From: Archaeoglobaceae archaeon
Lineage (GTDB): Archaea > Halobacteriota > Archaeoglobi > Archaeoglobales > Archaeoglobaceae
Assembly (NCBI GenBank): GCA_025057895.1
Contig: JANXEF010000002.1
Span: forward strand, 1 to 64,000
Direction: 5' to 3'
Length of the DNA stretch: 64,000 bases
The notes under the pieces are model-generated. The model saw only the letters and a list, made by a program, of their open reading frames with translations. It was not told the DNA's origin and searched no databases. The stretch's first letter is position 1, and the number at the start of each line of letters is the position of its first letter. A program made the translations under genes and the position numbers. This document shows positions 8,470 through 18,799 of this stretch, piece by piece.

Positions 8470-10332
8470 ATGAAGATTTTGGAACCATACAAAATTGCAA
8501 ACTTGGAGGTACCAAACAGAGTAGTGCTTCCTGCAATGGCGATGAATCTTGCAAAAGAAGGTTATGTGACAGATAAGACAATTCAGCACTATAGAAAATT
8601 TGCTAGAAATTTTGTGGGTCTAGTGATCGTTGAAGGAGCAAGTGTTGATGTGAGAGGAACTGATTTACACGGAGGGCTTGCAATTTACTCTGACAAGTTC
8701 TGTATTGGATTGAACGAACTAGCTGAGGATATAAAGTTTAACGGATCCGTTGCCGGGATTCAGTTATTACATCCTGGAGGCTGTGCAAGCCCAAAAATAG
8801 AAAATAACGAACCGATTGCCCCCTCGGAGATTGAATATTCGATGTTCATGCACGGAAGACATAGCTTTAAGGCAAAGGCTAGAGAGTTGAGTAATGCGGA
8901 GATAAAGGAAATAGTGGAACTATTTGGGGAAGCAGCTGGGAGAGCTAAGGATTGTGGTTTTGACATCGTTGAGATTAATGCTGCCCATGGTTGGATTTTT
9001 AGTCAATTTCTTTCTCCTAATACGAATAAGAGGAGCGATGAATACGGTGGAAATTTTGAGAATAGGATTAGATTTTCCTTAGAGGTTTTAGAGGCTGTGA
9101 AAAGAGTCGAAATCCCAATTATTTTCAGAATAGATGGTTCTTTTCCATCTTATGCTGGTGTTTCTGACCAGGAAATCATAAGATATGCTATGGAGCTTGA
9201 AAGGCATGGGGCAGATTGTCTACATGTTAGTGGTGGGTTTGCAATAACTCCGATGATCGTGAAAAGAGGGATCTTACTTGATGGAGCATTCAAAGTTAAG
9301 TCTTCGGTTAATATACCTGTTATAGGTGTGGGCGGAATTTCTGCAGAGATGGCCATAAAACTTGTTAACGATGGAAAAATAGATTTCGTTGCTCTTGGTA
9401 GAGCTCTACTTGCCGATCCAGAACTCGTGATAAAAATTAAGGAAAATAGGATGAAAGATATTCGACCATGCACAAGGTGTAACGATTGCATAGACAGACT
9501 TTTTAGTCTTAGACAGTTCAGAGCTGAATGTTCTATCAATCCGGAAATTAATTTTGAGAAGGCTGAAAAGAAGAAGAAAATACTTGTTATTGGAGGAGGA
9601 GTTGCTGGTATGGAATTTGCGAGAATTGCAAAGCTCAGAGGACATGAAGTTACAATCATTGAGAAAAACTCTGATCTAGGTGGAAATTTAATACCAGCTT
9701 CTGCTCCTACTTTCAAGTCTGATCTGAGAAAATACCTGGAATGGTTAAGAGGACAGTTAGAAGATGTTAATATTGTTTTGAACTGTTTTGATTTTGATAA
9801 AAAGATTGAAGAATTTAAACCAGATGCTATAGTTGTTGCAATTGGTTCTGAGCACTGTTTACCTGAGATAAAAGGGATAGAGAGAGCTATTAAAGCAGTA
9901 GACATTCTTACGGCGAAAGCTGATGTTGGTCAAAGAGTTGCAGTGCTTGGTGGAGGAAGAATTGGTTGTGAAACCGCACTCTATTTGGCTGAGAAAGGGA
10001 AAAATGTCACAATACTTGAAATTCTTTCAACCATTGCCTCAGATGTCGAGAGAAACTACAGTTTTGCACTTATAAGAGAACTGAAAAATAAGAATGTGAA
10101 GTGGATCTGTAATTTCAAGGCTGAAAAAATTGAAAAAGGGAAAATAGTTGGATTTAGAGATGGAGAGAAAGTAGAAGTGGAATGCGATAGTGTTGTAGTT
10201 GCTACTGGAATGAAGCCAAGAAAGATTAGTTTAGATGTGAAAATACCTATATATTCGATCGGAGATTGTGTTATGCCAAGGAGGATAAGAGATGCAGTCT
10301 ATGAAGCTATCTATTTAGCTGCGAAGATTTGA
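8470..10332 (+). CDS. old yellow enzyme family oxidoreductase (2,4-dienoyl-CoA reductase-like), FMN/4Fe-4S/FAD
   Basis: A 620-aa multi-cofactor flavoenzyme. Residues 1 to about 330 form the FMN-binding TIM barrel of the NADH:flavin oxidoreductase family (QLLHPGG, NAAHGWIFSQFLSP, DEYGG). A Cys cluster CTRCNDC with a further Cys after 11 residues binds a 4Fe-4S centre near 335-350. The C-terminal half has two Rossmann motifs, VIGGGVAG for FAD and VLGGGRIG for NAD(P)H. This architecture is that of 2,4-dienoyl-CoA reductase, trimethylamine dehydrogenase and relatives; the substrate is unknown. The next gene, an F420-type oxidoreductase, starts within a few bases of its stop codon, so they probably form an operon. 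Confidence 0.85.
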   Translation: MKILEPYKIANLEVPNRVVLPAMAMNLAKEGYVTDKTIQHYRKFARNFVGLVIVEGASVDVRGTDLHGGLAIYSDKFCIGLNELAEDIKFNGSVAGIQLLHPGGCASPKIENNEPIAPSEIEYSMFMHGRHSFKAKARELSNAEIKEIVELFGEAAGRAKDCGFDIVEINAAHGWIFSQFLSPNTNKRSDEYGGNFENRIRFSLEVLEAVKRVEIPIIFRIDGSFPSYAGVSDQEIIRYAMELERHGADCLHVSGGFAITPMIVKRGILLDGAFKVKSSVNIPVIGVGGISAEMAIKLVNDGKIDFVALGRALLADPELVIKIKENRMKDIRPCTRCNDCIDRLFSLRQFRAECSINPEINFEKAEKKKKILVIGGGVAGMEFARIAKLRGHEVTIIEKNSDLGGNLIPASAPTFKSDLRKYLEWLRGQLEDVNIVLNCFDFDKKIEEFKPDAIVVAIGSEHCLPEIKGIERAIKAVDILTAKADVGQRVAVLGGGRIGCETALYLAEKGKNVTILEILSTIASDVERNYSFALIRELKNKNVKWICNFKAEKIEKGKIVGFRDGEKVEVECDSVVVATGMKPRKISLDVKIPIYSIGDCVMPRRIRDAVYEAIYLAAKI

Positions 10333-10355
10333 GTTCAGCTATGGAGAGGATTGGA

Positions 10356-11399
10356 ATGATAAAGTTTGGACAGCTATTACCAATCCCCGTCTCTCCTGTA
10401 GATTCGCTGATAAAGGTAGGACTGATAACTGAAAAAGCTGGTTTTGATTCGATTTGGGCAGCAGATCATCTTTTGATGATACCTAAAGGCATAGTTCCAA
10501 ACGTATGGCCAGTTCTGGCAGTTATAGCATCACAGACTCAAAGAATCGAGATAGGAACTTGTGTTTCAGATCCGCATAGGATTCATCCAGCAGTTCTTGC
10601 CCAAATGGTTGCAACTCTCGATCAGATTTCTCATGGTAGGATAATTCTTGGCTTAGGGGCTGGAGAGGCTATGAACGTTGAACATTTTAGTATTCCTTGG
10701 AATAAACCAGTTAAACGGATGGTTGAGTTCACAAAAGTTGTCCGAGATCTTTGGTTAAAGGATAAAATCGATTACAACGGAGAATTCTGGAAATTTAAGA
10801 ATGCATTTCTCCAAATAAAACCCAAGAGAAATCCTGTACCTATATACTTTGCAGCAAATGGTAAGAGGACTCGTAAAATAACAGGAGAAATAGCAGATGG
10901 CTGGTTACCGACATCAAGAAGTCCTGAACTTTACAAGAAACACTTGAAGGAAATCAAAGAAGCTGCGAATAGAGTTGGACGCGTTCTGGATAATTTTGAG
11001 CCTGGACTTTATGTTTATGTTGCTGTGGCGGAAAAATATGAGGAAGCTATGAATCATCTTAGAAAAATAAGGTCACAAGTAGCATTCTCTCCTAAAATGG
11101 TTACAGAAGCCTATGGTTTGAAAATCCCAAGTCATTTGTCTGAAAATCTTTACTCCGAGATACTCGTAACAGATGATGGAATAAAGCTATACGAGGAATT
11201 CGGTAGTTATGTTACAGACGAAGTTATTGAAGACTTTTCCATAGTAGGAACGCCTAAAGACTGTGCTAACAAAGTAGAGGAGTTTGTAAAGGCAGGAGTT
11301 AAACACTTTGTTTTGATAAACATGGGCCCAAATCCAAAATTTGTACTTGAATTTTTTTCGAACAAGATAATTCCATCGTATCGTGAGGAAAGGAAATGA
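10356..11399 (+). CDS. LLM-class F420-dependent oxidoreductase
   Basis: A bacterial-luciferase-like TIM barrel of the family that includes methylene-tetrahydromethanopterin reductase (Mer) and F420-dependent dehydrogenases. Recognisable are ITEKAGFDSIWAADHLL, IASQTQRIEIGTCV, DQISHGRIILGLGAGE and YFAANGKRTRKITGEIADGWLP. About 347 aa. In-frame TTG (10329) and ATG (10341) codons lie upstream; I chose the ATG at 10356 because GGAGAGG stands at ribosome-site distance. The function is not certain to be Mer itself: the insert and C-terminal segment differ from the Mer proteins I recall. The upstream partner, an old-yellow-enzyme homologue, suggests a shared redox pathway. Confidence 0.82.
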   Translation: MIKFGQLLPIPVSPVDSLIKVGLITEKAGFDSIWAADHLLMIPKGIVPNVWPVLAVIASQTQRIEIGTCVSDPHRIHPAVLAQMVATLDQISHGRIILGLGAGEAMNVEHFSIPWNKPVKRMVEFTKVVRDLWLKDKIDYNGEFWKFKNAFLQIKPKRNPVPIYFAANGKRTRKITGEIADGWLPTSRSPELYKKHLKEIKEAANRVGRVLDNFEPGLYVYVAVAEKYEEAMNHLRKIRSQVAFSPKMVTEAYGLKIPSHLSENLYSEILVTDDGIKLYEEFGSYVTDEVIEDFSIVGTPKDCANKVEEFVKAGVKHFVLINMGPNPKFVLEFFSNKIIPSYREERK

Positions 11400-11468
11400 T
11401 TGTAAGTCTAGGTATATGAAATTTAAATTTTGATTTTTAATTTAATATTATTATCAAAAGATCTTGGA

Positions 11469-12551
11469 TTAAGTTATCCCAATCTCTGAAAGCTTCTCTG
11501 GCAGATAAACATCGGTGACGTAATCCAAACCATATTTTGCTAGAGCTTGTTGTTCTGATTTTTTGTTGAGTTCAAGTTGCAATCTAACCTCTTTTTTCCA
11601 GAATTCTGTCTCAAATCTTGGGTCTGTTAAAATAGCATTCAAAGCCTTGATATCCTCATCGTTCAGTTTATCTGCTGGAAGATCATAGCGAACGATATCT
11701 GAAGGTGTAATTCCAAGGAATTTGGCTTTAGGTGTTGCAAGGTATTCGGAAAGATGGGCAGATTTTATGCTTCCATAAGCAACACTTGCATATATTCTGT
11801 AACTCCAAGGATCACCGTCTGTGAAAACAACAACTGGTAAATTTAGTTCAGTGTTCAACCTTTTTAATAGTCTTCTCGTGCTTCTAGCTGGTTGTCCCTT
11901 GAGATGAACTATTATCGCATCGAATTTCTCATCGAATCTATTCTCAACAAGTCTATCTCTCATGCCACCAGTTTCAATTGCTATTACAAATCTTGCATTG
12001 CTCTCTAAAAATTGAATTTTGTCAACGTTGACAGGAATTTGATAACCACCCTCACCAACGTCGTCCTGACAATGGATTTCTTTCATCCCTCTTCTCGTCT
12101 CTTCACGAATTTTTATTGGCCCCACTATTGTAGCGCCATCTTCTTCTGGGCGAATATGGAAGTGTTCTCTCTGATAGTCTGAGAGAATTTCGAGATCTTC
12201 GATAAGTCTATCGCTCTCATCTTGTTCTTCGAATTTCGCATAGCCCCATCCCTCGGTTATGTAGTAGAGTTCTCTTAAAGTCGAAGATTTGTTCACTCTT
12301 AGCTGTTCTTTCAAGAAACCTATAACATAGGCCATTTTGAGGATTTTAAGAGCACCCTTAATTGTTTTAGCTGAAGTTGTGGATTTTCTATTACCATAAA
12401 TCCAAACTCCCGAATCTTCGTTGAACTCTATGTTGAATTTAGTTCTAGTTGATATTTCAATTTCTGGTATTTTTCCTTCCTTCATTTGCTCATAGAAATT
12501 TTCGAGAATACTAAGTAAATTTGAGAGGCATTTTCTCTCGATTTCGTTCAT
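11469..12551 (-). CDS. top6A: DNA topoisomerase VI subunit A
   Basis: The Spo11-like subunit of the archaeal type IIB topoisomerase that cuts and rejoins both DNA strands to relax supercoils and decatenate. The winged-helix catalytic region reads [14 protein letters not shown], with the active-site tyrosine at Tyr96 or Tyr97, and the Toprim fold shows VIAIETGG and FTDGDPWS (the Mg-binding acidic residues). About 360 aa from the ATG at 12551; a TTG-initiated extension to 12629 is rejected because a TTTTTAAAAAT box stands about 20-25 nt before the ATG and the extension would overlap pdxT. The B subunit gene is not adjacent; as I recall the two are also separate in A. fulgidus. Confidence 0.93.
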   Translation of the reverse strand: MNEIERKCLSNLLSILENFYEQMKEGKIPEIEISTRTKFNIEFNEDSGVWIYGNRKSTTSAKTIKGALKILKMAYVIGFLKEQLRVNKSSTLRELYYITEGWGYAKFEEQDESDRLIEDLEILSDYQREHFHIRPEEDGATIVGPIKIREETRRGMKEIHCQDDVGEGGYQIPVNVDKIQFLESNARFVIAIETGGMRDRLVENRFDEKFDAIIVHLKGQPARSTRRLLKRLNTELNLPVVVFTDGDPWSYRIYASVAYGSIKSAHLSEYLATPKAKFLGITPSDIVRYDLPADKLNDEDIKALNAILTDPRFETEFWKKEVRLQLELNKKSEQQALAKYGLDYVTDVYLPEKLSEIGIT

Positions 12552-12612
12552 AAAATAACTATATTCGATTTTTAAAAATTCTTGTGATTGGTTAAAAGTA
12601 GTGGAGGGAAAA

Positions 12613-13206
12613 TCATAAATTATGAGCAAGGCTCAAAAGATACTCATGAACCTTTGTTGAGACCAATTCTGGATGAAATGCTAATCCCAATATATTATCC
12701 TGTTGAACAGCTACTATTTTATCTTCAAATTTAGCAAGAATTTCTACTTTCTCACCAACATCTTCGATGACTGGGGCTCTTATGAAAATTGCATCTATTT
12801 CACCAATCCTTTTCATCTGCAGTTTTGTCTGAAAGCTTTCTTTTTGTCTTCCAAAAGCATTTCTTCTTACCTTTACATCCAGTAAACCGAGAAGTTTTGT
12901 TCTCGTTTTCTCTACCTGTTCATCTCCGAATCTGGAAAGGATTATGAGACCAGCACAAGTTCCCATGATAGGTTTTCCACTTTCGGCGAGTTGAATGATC
13001 TCTTCTGCAATCGAATCTGCGAATATGAGTTTACTGATAGTTGTACTTTCTCCTCCTGGGATTATCACTACATCGCTTTTTGAAACTGCTCCAAATTTCC
13101 TCGTGATGATTACATCCCCTTTTATTCCGAGATTTTGCATCGCTTTTTTCGTTATTATAACGTGTTCTTCTACGTCTCCTTGGACTCCAACAACAGAAAC
13201 TTTCAT
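12613..13206 (-). CDS. pdxT: pyridoxal 5'-phosphate synthase glutaminase subunit
   Basis: Releases ammonia from glutamine and feeds it to PdxS for pyridoxal phosphate synthesis. It is a class I glutamine amidotransferase of 197 aa with the nucleophile motif GTCAGLI, the GGESTT segment near residue 52, and the catalytic His-Glu pair in AFHPELV near the C terminus, all as in PdxT. Its ATG overlaps the pdxS stop by 4 nt (ATGA), so the two are translationally coupled. Confidence 0.95.
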   Translation of the reverse strand: MKVSVVGVQGDVEEHVIITKKAMQNLGIKGDVIITRKFGAVSKSDVVIIPGGESTTISKLIFADSIAEEIIQLAESGKPIMGTCAGLIILSRFGDEQVEKTRTKLLGLLDVKVRRNAFGRQKESFQTKLQMKRIGEIDAIFIRAPVIEDVGEKVEILAKFEDKIVAVQQDNILGLAFHPELVSTKVHEYLLSLAHNL

Positions 13207-14201
13207 GTACCTCTGGTCTGTAAGAGTTCGGTTTCACTGAACTTTTCGATCCCTTTCATCGGTTCTCCAAGCTCTTTTGAAACTTCTGCGATGATATCTG
13301 GTTCATCATAGTGTTGAACAGCTTCAACTATGGCTTTTGCGAATTTGGTTGGATTTGAAGATTTGAAGATCCCTGATCCTACAAAAACACCATCGGCGCC
13401 TAGTTGCATCATCATAGCTGCATCTGCAGGAGTTGCAACTCCACCTGCAGCAAAGTTAACGACTGGAAGTCTGTTCAGCTTTTTTATATCGAGCAATATC
13501 TCATAAATACCTTCAACGATCTCTTCAATAGTGAAGTGCTCATAAACAATTTCCTCTTCAATTCTAATTCCAGTTTCTTCAGTTACAATCTTGGAAACTT
13601 CAAGATATCTAGAAGCAAATTTTTCTGCAAGAGAATAAAGCTTTTCTTCATTTGTTCTCTGGACTATAGAAATAGCATGATTTATCAGTCTCATGTGTTT
13701 CACAGCTTCAACAACATTTCCAGTTCCTGCTTCTCCTTTTGTTCTTATCATTGCTGCTCCCTCCCATATTCTTCTTACTGCTTCGCTTAGGTTTCTAGCT
13801 CCACAGACAAAAGGAACTACGAATTTCTTCTTATATATGTGGAAGAAATTGTCTGCAGGTGTTAAAACTTCACTTTCATCTATCATATCAACTCCAATAG
13901 CTTCGAGAACTCTTGCTTCTGCAAAATGACCAATCCTACATTTTGCCATCACTGGAATAGTTACTGCATCCATTATCTCTTCAATCTTCTTTGGGTCAGC
14001 CATTCTGGCAACTCCACCACTAATTCTTATGTCTGCAGGAACTTTGTGTAGTGCCATGACTGCGACCGCTCCAGCTTCTTCAGCGATTATTGCCTGTTCT
14101 ACATTTGTGACGTCCATTATTACTCCTCCTTTCTGCATTTTTGCAAATCCACGTTTTACAAGTTCTGTGCCAAATCTGAGCTTTTCTATCTCAACCTTCA
14201 T
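13203..14201 (-). CDS. pdxS: pyridoxal 5'-phosphate synthase subunit PdxS
   Basis: Forms PLP from ribose 5-phosphate, glyceraldehyde 3-phosphate and ammonia delivered by PdxT. It is a very conserved (beta/alpha)8 barrel, here 332 aa, with [38 protein letters not shown] (the lysine that binds the sugar), [10 protein letters not shown] and [19 protein letters not shown]. The last segment contains the second active lysine. The C-terminal half ([20 protein letters not shown]) is typical. First gene of the pdxS-pdxT pair. Confidence 0.97.
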   Translation of the reverse strand: MKVEIEKLRFGTELVKRGFAKMQKGGVIMDVTNVEQAIIAEEAGAVAVMALHKVPADIRISGGVARMADPKKIEEIMDAVTIPVMAKCRIGHFAEARVLEAIGVDMIDESEVLTPADNFFHIYKKKFVVPFVCGARNLSEAVRRIWEGAAMIRTKGEAGTGNVVEAVKHMRLINHAISIVQRTNEEKLYSLAEKFASRYLEVSKIVTEETGIRIEEEIVYEHFTIEEIVEGIYEILLDIKKLNRLPVVNFAAGGVATPADAAMMMQLGADGVFVGSGIFKSSNPTKFAKAIVEAVQHYDEPDIIAEVSKELGEPMKGIEKFSETELLQTRGT

Positions 14202-14233
14202 TGTATACTCTTCGGTAGTTTAGGAATATAAAA

Positions 14234-15199
14234 TTAGCTCCGTAGATATTCCGCAACCTCCTTTGCATGATAAGTGATTATTAGGTTTGCCCCTGCACGT
14301 TTAATTGCTGTTAGTGTCTCGTAGATGACTTCTTTGCTAATCCATCCCTTCTCTATTCCTGCTTTAATCATCGCATATTCTCCACTAACATTGTAAGCAG
14401 CTATTGGAATTCTGAAAACATCTCTAGCTCTTCTTATTATATCGAGATAAGCAAGAGCTGGTTTGATCATCACGATATCAGCACCCTCCTTTATATCTAG
14501 CTCTATTTCTCTGAGTGCCTCATCGCTGTTGTGAAAATCCATCTGATAAGTTTTTCGATCTCCAAATTTGTAAATACTTTCGGCAGCCTCTCTGAAAGGA
14601 AAATAAAAATTGGAAGCATACTTCGCTGAATAACTCATGATCGCCACATCAAAAAAATCCTGTATGTCTAGCGTCTCTCTTATAGTTTTCACCATCCCAT
14701 CCATCATTCCAGAAGGAGCTACTATGTCTGCACCAGCTCTTGCATGGCTAACAGCTATTTTTCCAATTATCTTTAAAGTTTCGTCGTTTAAGATTTTTCC
14801 ATTCTTAACGACTCCGCAATGACCATGGGTCGTATATGCACACAAACAAATGTCTGTAATGATTACCGCATCGGGGAAATCATGCTTAATGGATCTAACA
14901 GCTTTTTGAATTACTCCCTCATCTTTGAATGCTTCACTTCCAATCTCATCTTTCTTTTTAGGGATTCCAAACAATATGAAAGCTTTTAAGCCAAGTTCCA
15001 TACAGTCTTTAACTTCCTCTGTAACTTTTTCAAGAGGAATTCGGAAGTATCCGGGCATAGAGGTTATCTCTTTTCTCTCCTTGGCAACTTCATCCACAAA
15101 AATGGGAACTATTAGATCTTCAATGCTGAGCTTCGACTCTCGAAATAGATTTCTCAAATTCTCCTTTCTTAATCTTCTCATCCTCACTTTTGGAAACAT
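14234..15199 (-). CDS. hemB: porphobilinogen synthase (delta-aminolevulinic acid dehydratase)
   Basis: Condenses two aminolevulinate molecules to porphobilinogen, the second committed step of tetrapyrrole synthesis. Active-site segments are visible: the metal-binding [13 protein letters not shown] (three cysteines, so the zinc-type enzyme), SGMMDGMV, the MSYSAKYAS lysine and [14 protein letters not shown] with the Schiff-base lysine. About 321 aa from the ATG at 15199 (an upstream TTG is less likely; ATG 15181 is also possible). The first 80 nt overlap the end of hemA in another frame, an unusually long overlap. Confidence 0.96.
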   Translation of the reverse strand: MFPKVRMRRLRKENLRNLFRESKLSIEDLIVPIFVDEVAKERKEITSMPGYFRIPLEKVTEEVKDCMELGLKAFILFGIPKKKDEIGSEAFKDEGVIQKAVRSIKHDFPDAVIITDICLCAYTTHGHCGVVKNGKILNDETLKIIGKIAVSHARAGADIVAPSGMMDGMVKTIRETLDIQDFFDVAIMSYSAKYASNFYFPFREAAESIYKFGDRKTYQMDFHNSDEALREIELDIKEGADIVMIKPALAYLDIIRRARDVFRIPIAAYNVSGEYAMIKAGIEKGWISKEVIYETLTAIKRAGANLIITYHAKEVAEYLRS

Positions 15200-16412
15200 T
15201 CTTACCACCAAAGATCTCAGCTACTGCATTTATCAACTCGAAGTTTCCATTACGTGCAGCAATCTTGAGCTTTGTTGTTGGTTCGCTTAGGAATTTCTTT
15301 ATCAGAGAGATTGCAAAAGCCTTGAGAAGTGGTCTAACATTACCATCAATACCGAATTTTTCAAGTTTTTTACAGAGTTCTTCTATTTCTTCATAAACAA
15401 ATCTTCCTGCAAGAGAATACATCGCATCTATTGCTTTATTTGCTTTGAGTTCTCTAACATAAACTCTAAACTGATTAAGCTCTCTCTCTATTATCTCTTC
15501 TGCTTTTTTAACCTCAAAAAGACGATTTTTCAAATTTTCTTCGCTTATTTCTCTCAAATCATCGATCGTAAAGAGTTTAACGTTCGATATAGATCTTACA
15601 GAATCCTCTACATCTCTTGGAAGAGCTATGTCTATGATCACGAGTTTTTTATCTCTATCCTTCATTACTTTTTCGACTACTTCCTTTGTGATAACAACAT
15701 GTGGAGCGGAGGTTGCGGAGATTACAACATCACAGATCTTTAAAAACTCTGTAAGTCGATCGAATTTTACAGCAATTCCGTTTAATTTTTTTGCAAGAAC
15801 TTCTGCCTTTGAAAAAGTTCTATTGGCAATGAAAATAGTTTCAACATCTCTTCTCATAGCTCTTGCCACGAGTTTTCCCATCTCTCCTGCTCCAACTACT
15901 AGCACTTTTTTCCCCTTCAATGAACCAAGAACTTTCTCTGCAAGCTCGACAGCAGCTGAACCTATGCTTAAAGCACGTTTCGAAATCCCTGTCTCTTTCC
16001 TGACTTTACTACCAACTTGGATAGCTTTTAAAAATATTCTTTTCAAGTTCTCACCAGCAATGCCAGCTTCTTCGCACTTCCTGAGACTTCTTTTTACCTG
16101 TCCAAGGATCTCGTTTTCGCCAACTATCATTGACTCAATCCCTGAGCAAACTCTCATCAAATGTCTGAGACAATCTTCAGCATAGAATATTTCTGCATTT
16201 TCAACATCTAAGTCTCTAGCAAGTTTTTCAAGTCTCTCTTTTACAAGATCTCCATAGACATAGATTTCGAATCTGTTGCAAGTTATTATGTATACGAACT
16301 CATTAAATGAACAGGATTTAAGAATAAGATTGAGATTGGGATTTTTAACAACTCTTTCTATCTCTTCAATTCTTGACTTTTTGTGGGACAGCGAAAGACA
16401 GCCAAATTCCAC
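15120..16412 (-). CDS. hemA: glutamyl-tRNA reductase
   Basis: Reduces glutamyl-tRNA(Glu) to glutamate-1-semialdehyde, the first step of the C5 tetrapyrrole pathway. The N-terminal catalytic domain has the active cysteine in ITCNRFEIY (residue about 45); the NADPH domain has [15 protein letters not shown] near 170; a C-terminal helical dimerisation domain follows. 430 aa. The start is GTG, supported by an AGTTAAAAAGC box about 25 nt upstream. The last 80 nt overlap hemB. The hemL aminotransferase is not in the window. Confidence 0.95.
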   Translation of the reverse strand: MEFGCLSLSHKKSRIEEIERVVKNPNLNLILKSCSFNEFVYIITCNRFEIYVYGDLVKERLEKLARDLDVENAEIFYAEDCLRHLMRVCSGIESMIVGENEILGQVKRSLRKCEEAGIAGENLKRIFLKAIQVGSKVRKETGISKRALSIGSAAVELAEKVLGSLKGKKVLVVGAGEMGKLVARAMRRDVETIFIANRTFSKAEVLAKKLNGIAVKFDRLTEFLKICDVVISATSAPHVVITKEVVEKVMKDRDKKLVIIDIALPRDVEDSVRSISNVKLFTIDDLREISEENLKNRLFEVKKAEEIIERELNQFRVYVRELKANKAIDAMYSLAGRFVYEEIEELCKKLEKFGIDGNVRPLLKAFAISLIKKFLSEPTTKLKIAARNGNFELINAVAEIFGGKNVSKSEDEKIKKGEFEKSISRVEAQH

Positions 16413-16536
16413 GTGAGAAGTAATGTTTCAGCTTTTTAACTTTTTGTAAAATTAATATGAGCTAAACTAACATGTAGTCAACATATAAATTTATATACTT
16501 ATTCCTTATTTTTCTATTTATGACTTATAGGATCAA

Positions 16537-16983
16537 TCAAATTCTTTTTCCGTAACGGTCTATCTCACCTCTTTTTATCCTAGTAGAAGAAATCGGTTTA
16601 CCGTCTTCAGCAAGAACCCAATCTACTTTTATCACTCTTATTTCTTTTCTACCCATTTTTAAACGCTTTTCATTTATTCTCAAAGCCATTTCGAATGTTT
16701 CTGGAGAAACAATTAGAGCATCGAAATCAGTTTCGAGCGTTTTACCGAATGGATCTGTTATCATCACTATCTCTGGTTCAAATCCGTATTTGCGAATCAC
16801 AAACCGTCTAACGTTTTCAGCACGCACGAGAAAAGGTAATACACATCTAACTCTATTTCTAGCCATTTCGTCGCTCGTAATTCCAATGGTAATGTTTTTT
16901 CCCCCTATTTTGATTGCTGTGTCTATAAGTTTCTTGTGTCCTTCGTGCAAAGGTTCGAAGGTCCCACCTATGGCAACTTTCAC
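16537..16983 (-). CDS. coaD: archaeal phosphopantetheine adenylyltransferase
   Basis: Transfers AMP from ATP to 4'-phosphopantetheine in coenzyme A synthesis. It is a nucleotidyltransferase of the archaeal/eukaryotic type: KVAIGGTFEPLHEGHKKL at the N terminus holds the ATP-binding HxGH motif, and ISSTRIKRGEID near the C terminus holds the (I/S)STxxR signature. About 148 aa from a GTG at 16983, matching family length. The open frame continues upstream to 17241, but those 86 codons resemble nothing I know and run into the start of the divergent hxlB gene, so I leave them out; a TTTTTATTC box about 28 nt before the GTG supports this. Confidence 0.88.
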   Translation of the reverse strand: MKVAIGGTFEPLHEGHKKLIDTAIKIGGKNITIGITSDEMARNRVRCVLPFLVRAENVRRFVIRKYGFEPEIVMITDPFGKTLETDFDALIVSPETFEMALRINEKRLKMGRKEIRVIKVDWVLAEDGKPISSTRIKRGEIDRYGKRI

Positions 16984-17218
16984 AAATCTTTGACTGAATC
17001 TTGAATAAAAATTTTCCCATCCCAGCTTCTCATTTTTTAGTTTAAAAATCGTTATCTTCCGTAGATCATAAGTCTTAGTCCGTTTAATAGTTTTATCATC
17101 TAAAAAAATTAGATTACTTTCAATATTAGTATGACATAAAAAATGAGTTTCACTATCAATTATAAAAAGATTTGCGATCTCATAGATACGCTTATTAAAC
17201 CTTTCGAGAACAGCAGTT

Positions 17219-17761
17219 GTGCAGAAATTCATCGATATCATAGTAGAGAATATTAGAGAAGTGTATGATCAAAAAAAAATAGACGATCTCATACTCTTTA
17301 TCGAGAATGGAAGAAAGATATTTGTCGCTGGAATAGGTAGAAGTGGTTTGGTAGCAAAAGCTTTTGCGATGAGATTAATGCATCTCGGTTACTCAGTCTT
17401 TGTTATGGGTGAGACAATTACACCGAGGGTTGAAAAGGATGATCTATTAATTGCTATTTCGGGTAGCGGAGAAACGGGTTATGTCGTTGGACTCTCAAAG
17501 AAAGCAAAAGAACTTGGAGCAAAAGTTGTAGCAATAACTTCTTCAGTGAATTCAAGACTTTCAAAGATTGCAGATTTTGCGATAATTTTAAAGAGCAATT
17601 TGGGAAAAGAAATTGCAAGAGTTGCACCTCTTGGGACTATTTTTGAGTTAAAGGCTCTCTTCTTCCTCGAGGGGATTGTTGCAGAAATAATGGAAAGAAA
17701 AAACATGAGCGAAGAAGATCTTGCAAAAAGGCATAGCATCGAGAACGAGGTGAGTTTATGA
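17219..17761 (+). CDS. hxlB: 6-phospho-3-hexuloisomerase
   Basis: SIS-domain isomerase interconverting 3-hexulose 6-phosphate and fructose 6-phosphate; in archaea it belongs to the reverse ribulose-monophosphate route that makes ribose phosphates when the pentose phosphate pathway is lacking. The motifs VAGIGRSGLVAKAFAMRL and IAISGSGETGYVV are the two SIS phosphosugar-binding loops. 180 aa. The GTG start at 17219 fits a TTATTAAAC box about 23 nt upstream. The stop codon overlaps the M42 peptidase ATG. The partner hexulose-phosphate synthase gene is not in the window. Confidence 0.88.
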   Translation: MQKFIDIIVENIREVYDQKKIDDLILFIENGRKIFVAGIGRSGLVAKAFAMRLMHLGYSVFVMGETITPRVEKDDLLIAISGSGETGYVVGLSKKAKELGAKVVAITSSVNSRLSKIADFAIILKSNLGKEIARVAPLGTIFELKALFFLEGIVAEIMERKNMSEEDLAKRHSIENEVSL

Positions 17762-18795
17762 TTGAGCTGATCAAAAAACTTAGTAATTCTCATGGTGTTA
17801 GTGGCTTTGAAGGAGAGGTCAGAGAATTGATCAAGGCTGAGCTTGAAGATTTTGCAGATGAGATCAAAGTGGACAAACTCGGAAATCTTATAGCAACCAG
17901 AAATGGAGATGAACTAGATCTAATGTTATCGGCCCACATGGATGAAATAGGATTTGTAGTTAAAAAGATCGATGAAAAGGGCTTCATAAGAATTGCTCCG
18001 ATTGGTGGCTGGTTTTCACAGATATTAGTTGCACAAAGGGTCGTTTTGTATGGAAAGAAGAAGTTTTACGGAGTCATCGGCTGCAAACCTCCACACGTGA
18101 TGAAGGATGAGGAGAGGAAGAAAGCAATAGAGATAGGAGATATGTTTGTCGATGTTGGGGCAAGGAGTAAGGAAGAAGTTCTAAAACTTGGGATAGATGT
18201 AGGAACACCTGTGGCAATAGACAGAGAAGTCGAATTGCTTGTGAATAACCGAATAACCGGAAAAGCTTTTGATAATCGTGTTGGAGTAGCTGTTGCAATA
18301 GAAAGCTTTAGAAAGTGTAATAATTCGGCAACAATTCATTTCGTCGCAACTATACAGGAAGAAGTTGGTTTGAAAGGTGCAAAGACATCTGCTTTTCTCC
18401 TAGAGCCTGATATAGCTATTGCAGTCGATTCATGTGTTTCGACTGATTTTCCGGGAAACGAAAGTGTTCACATGGATATAGCCTTGGGAAAAGGACCGGT
18501 GATAACAATAGTCGACGCTTCTGGGAGAGGTTTGATTGTTTCACAAAAAGTTTTGGAATGGATTAAGAAAACAGCAGAAAGGAATGGTATTCCCTATCAA
18601 CTTGAAGTTGCAGAAGGTGGAACAACAGATGCTACTGCAATAAACCTAACTAAAGAAGGAATCCCCGCTGGTGTTGTTAGCATTCCAGCAAGATATATCC
18701 ACAGCCCCGTGGAGGTTGTAGATCTAAAAGATGTGGAATGGGCAGTAGAACTTGTCAAAAAATCGATTGAAAACGTTAGGGACTACTTTAGGTGA
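17758..18795 (+). CDS. M42 family metallo-aminopeptidase (TET-like)
   Basis: A dinuclear metal peptidase of the M42/glutamyl aminopeptidase-endoglucanase family, cytosolic and probably a tetrahedral dodecamer degrading peptides. All expected ligands and catalytic residues are visible: His and Asp in SAHMDEIGF, Asp in GKAFDNRVG, the catalytic Glu pair in TIQEEVGLKGA, Asp in AVDSCVSTD and His in RYIHSPVEVVD. 345 aa, the usual size. It starts by ATGA overlap with hxlB. The cleavage preference (Glu, Leu or Lys type) cannot be told. Confidence 0.9.
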   Translation: MIELIKKLSNSHGVSGFEGEVRELIKAELEDFADEIKVDKLGNLIATRNGDELDLMLSAHMDEIGFVVKKIDEKGFIRIAPIGGWFSQILVAQRVVLYGKKKFYGVIGCKPPHVMKDEERKKAIEIGDMFVDVGARSKEEVLKLGIDVGTPVAIDREVELLVNNRITGKAFDNRVGVAVAIESFRKCNNSATIHFVATIQEEVGLKGAKTSAFLLEPDIAIAVDSCVSTDFPGNESVHMDIALGKGPVITIVDASGRGLIVSQKVLEWIKKTAERNGIPYQLEVAEGGTTDATAINLTKEGIPAGVVSIPARYIHSPVEVVDLKDVEWAVELVKKSIENVRDYFR

Positions 18796-18799
18796 AGGT

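Noticed and set aside
12552-12629. TTG-initiated extension of top6A
   Set aside because: It overlaps pdxT and lies upstream of a good TATA-like box serving ATG 12551.
16984-17241. N-terminal domain of the phosphopantetheine adenylyltransferase
   Set aside because: The family begins at the KVAIGGTF strand, a GTG sits exactly there, and the extension collides with the divergent hxlB start.
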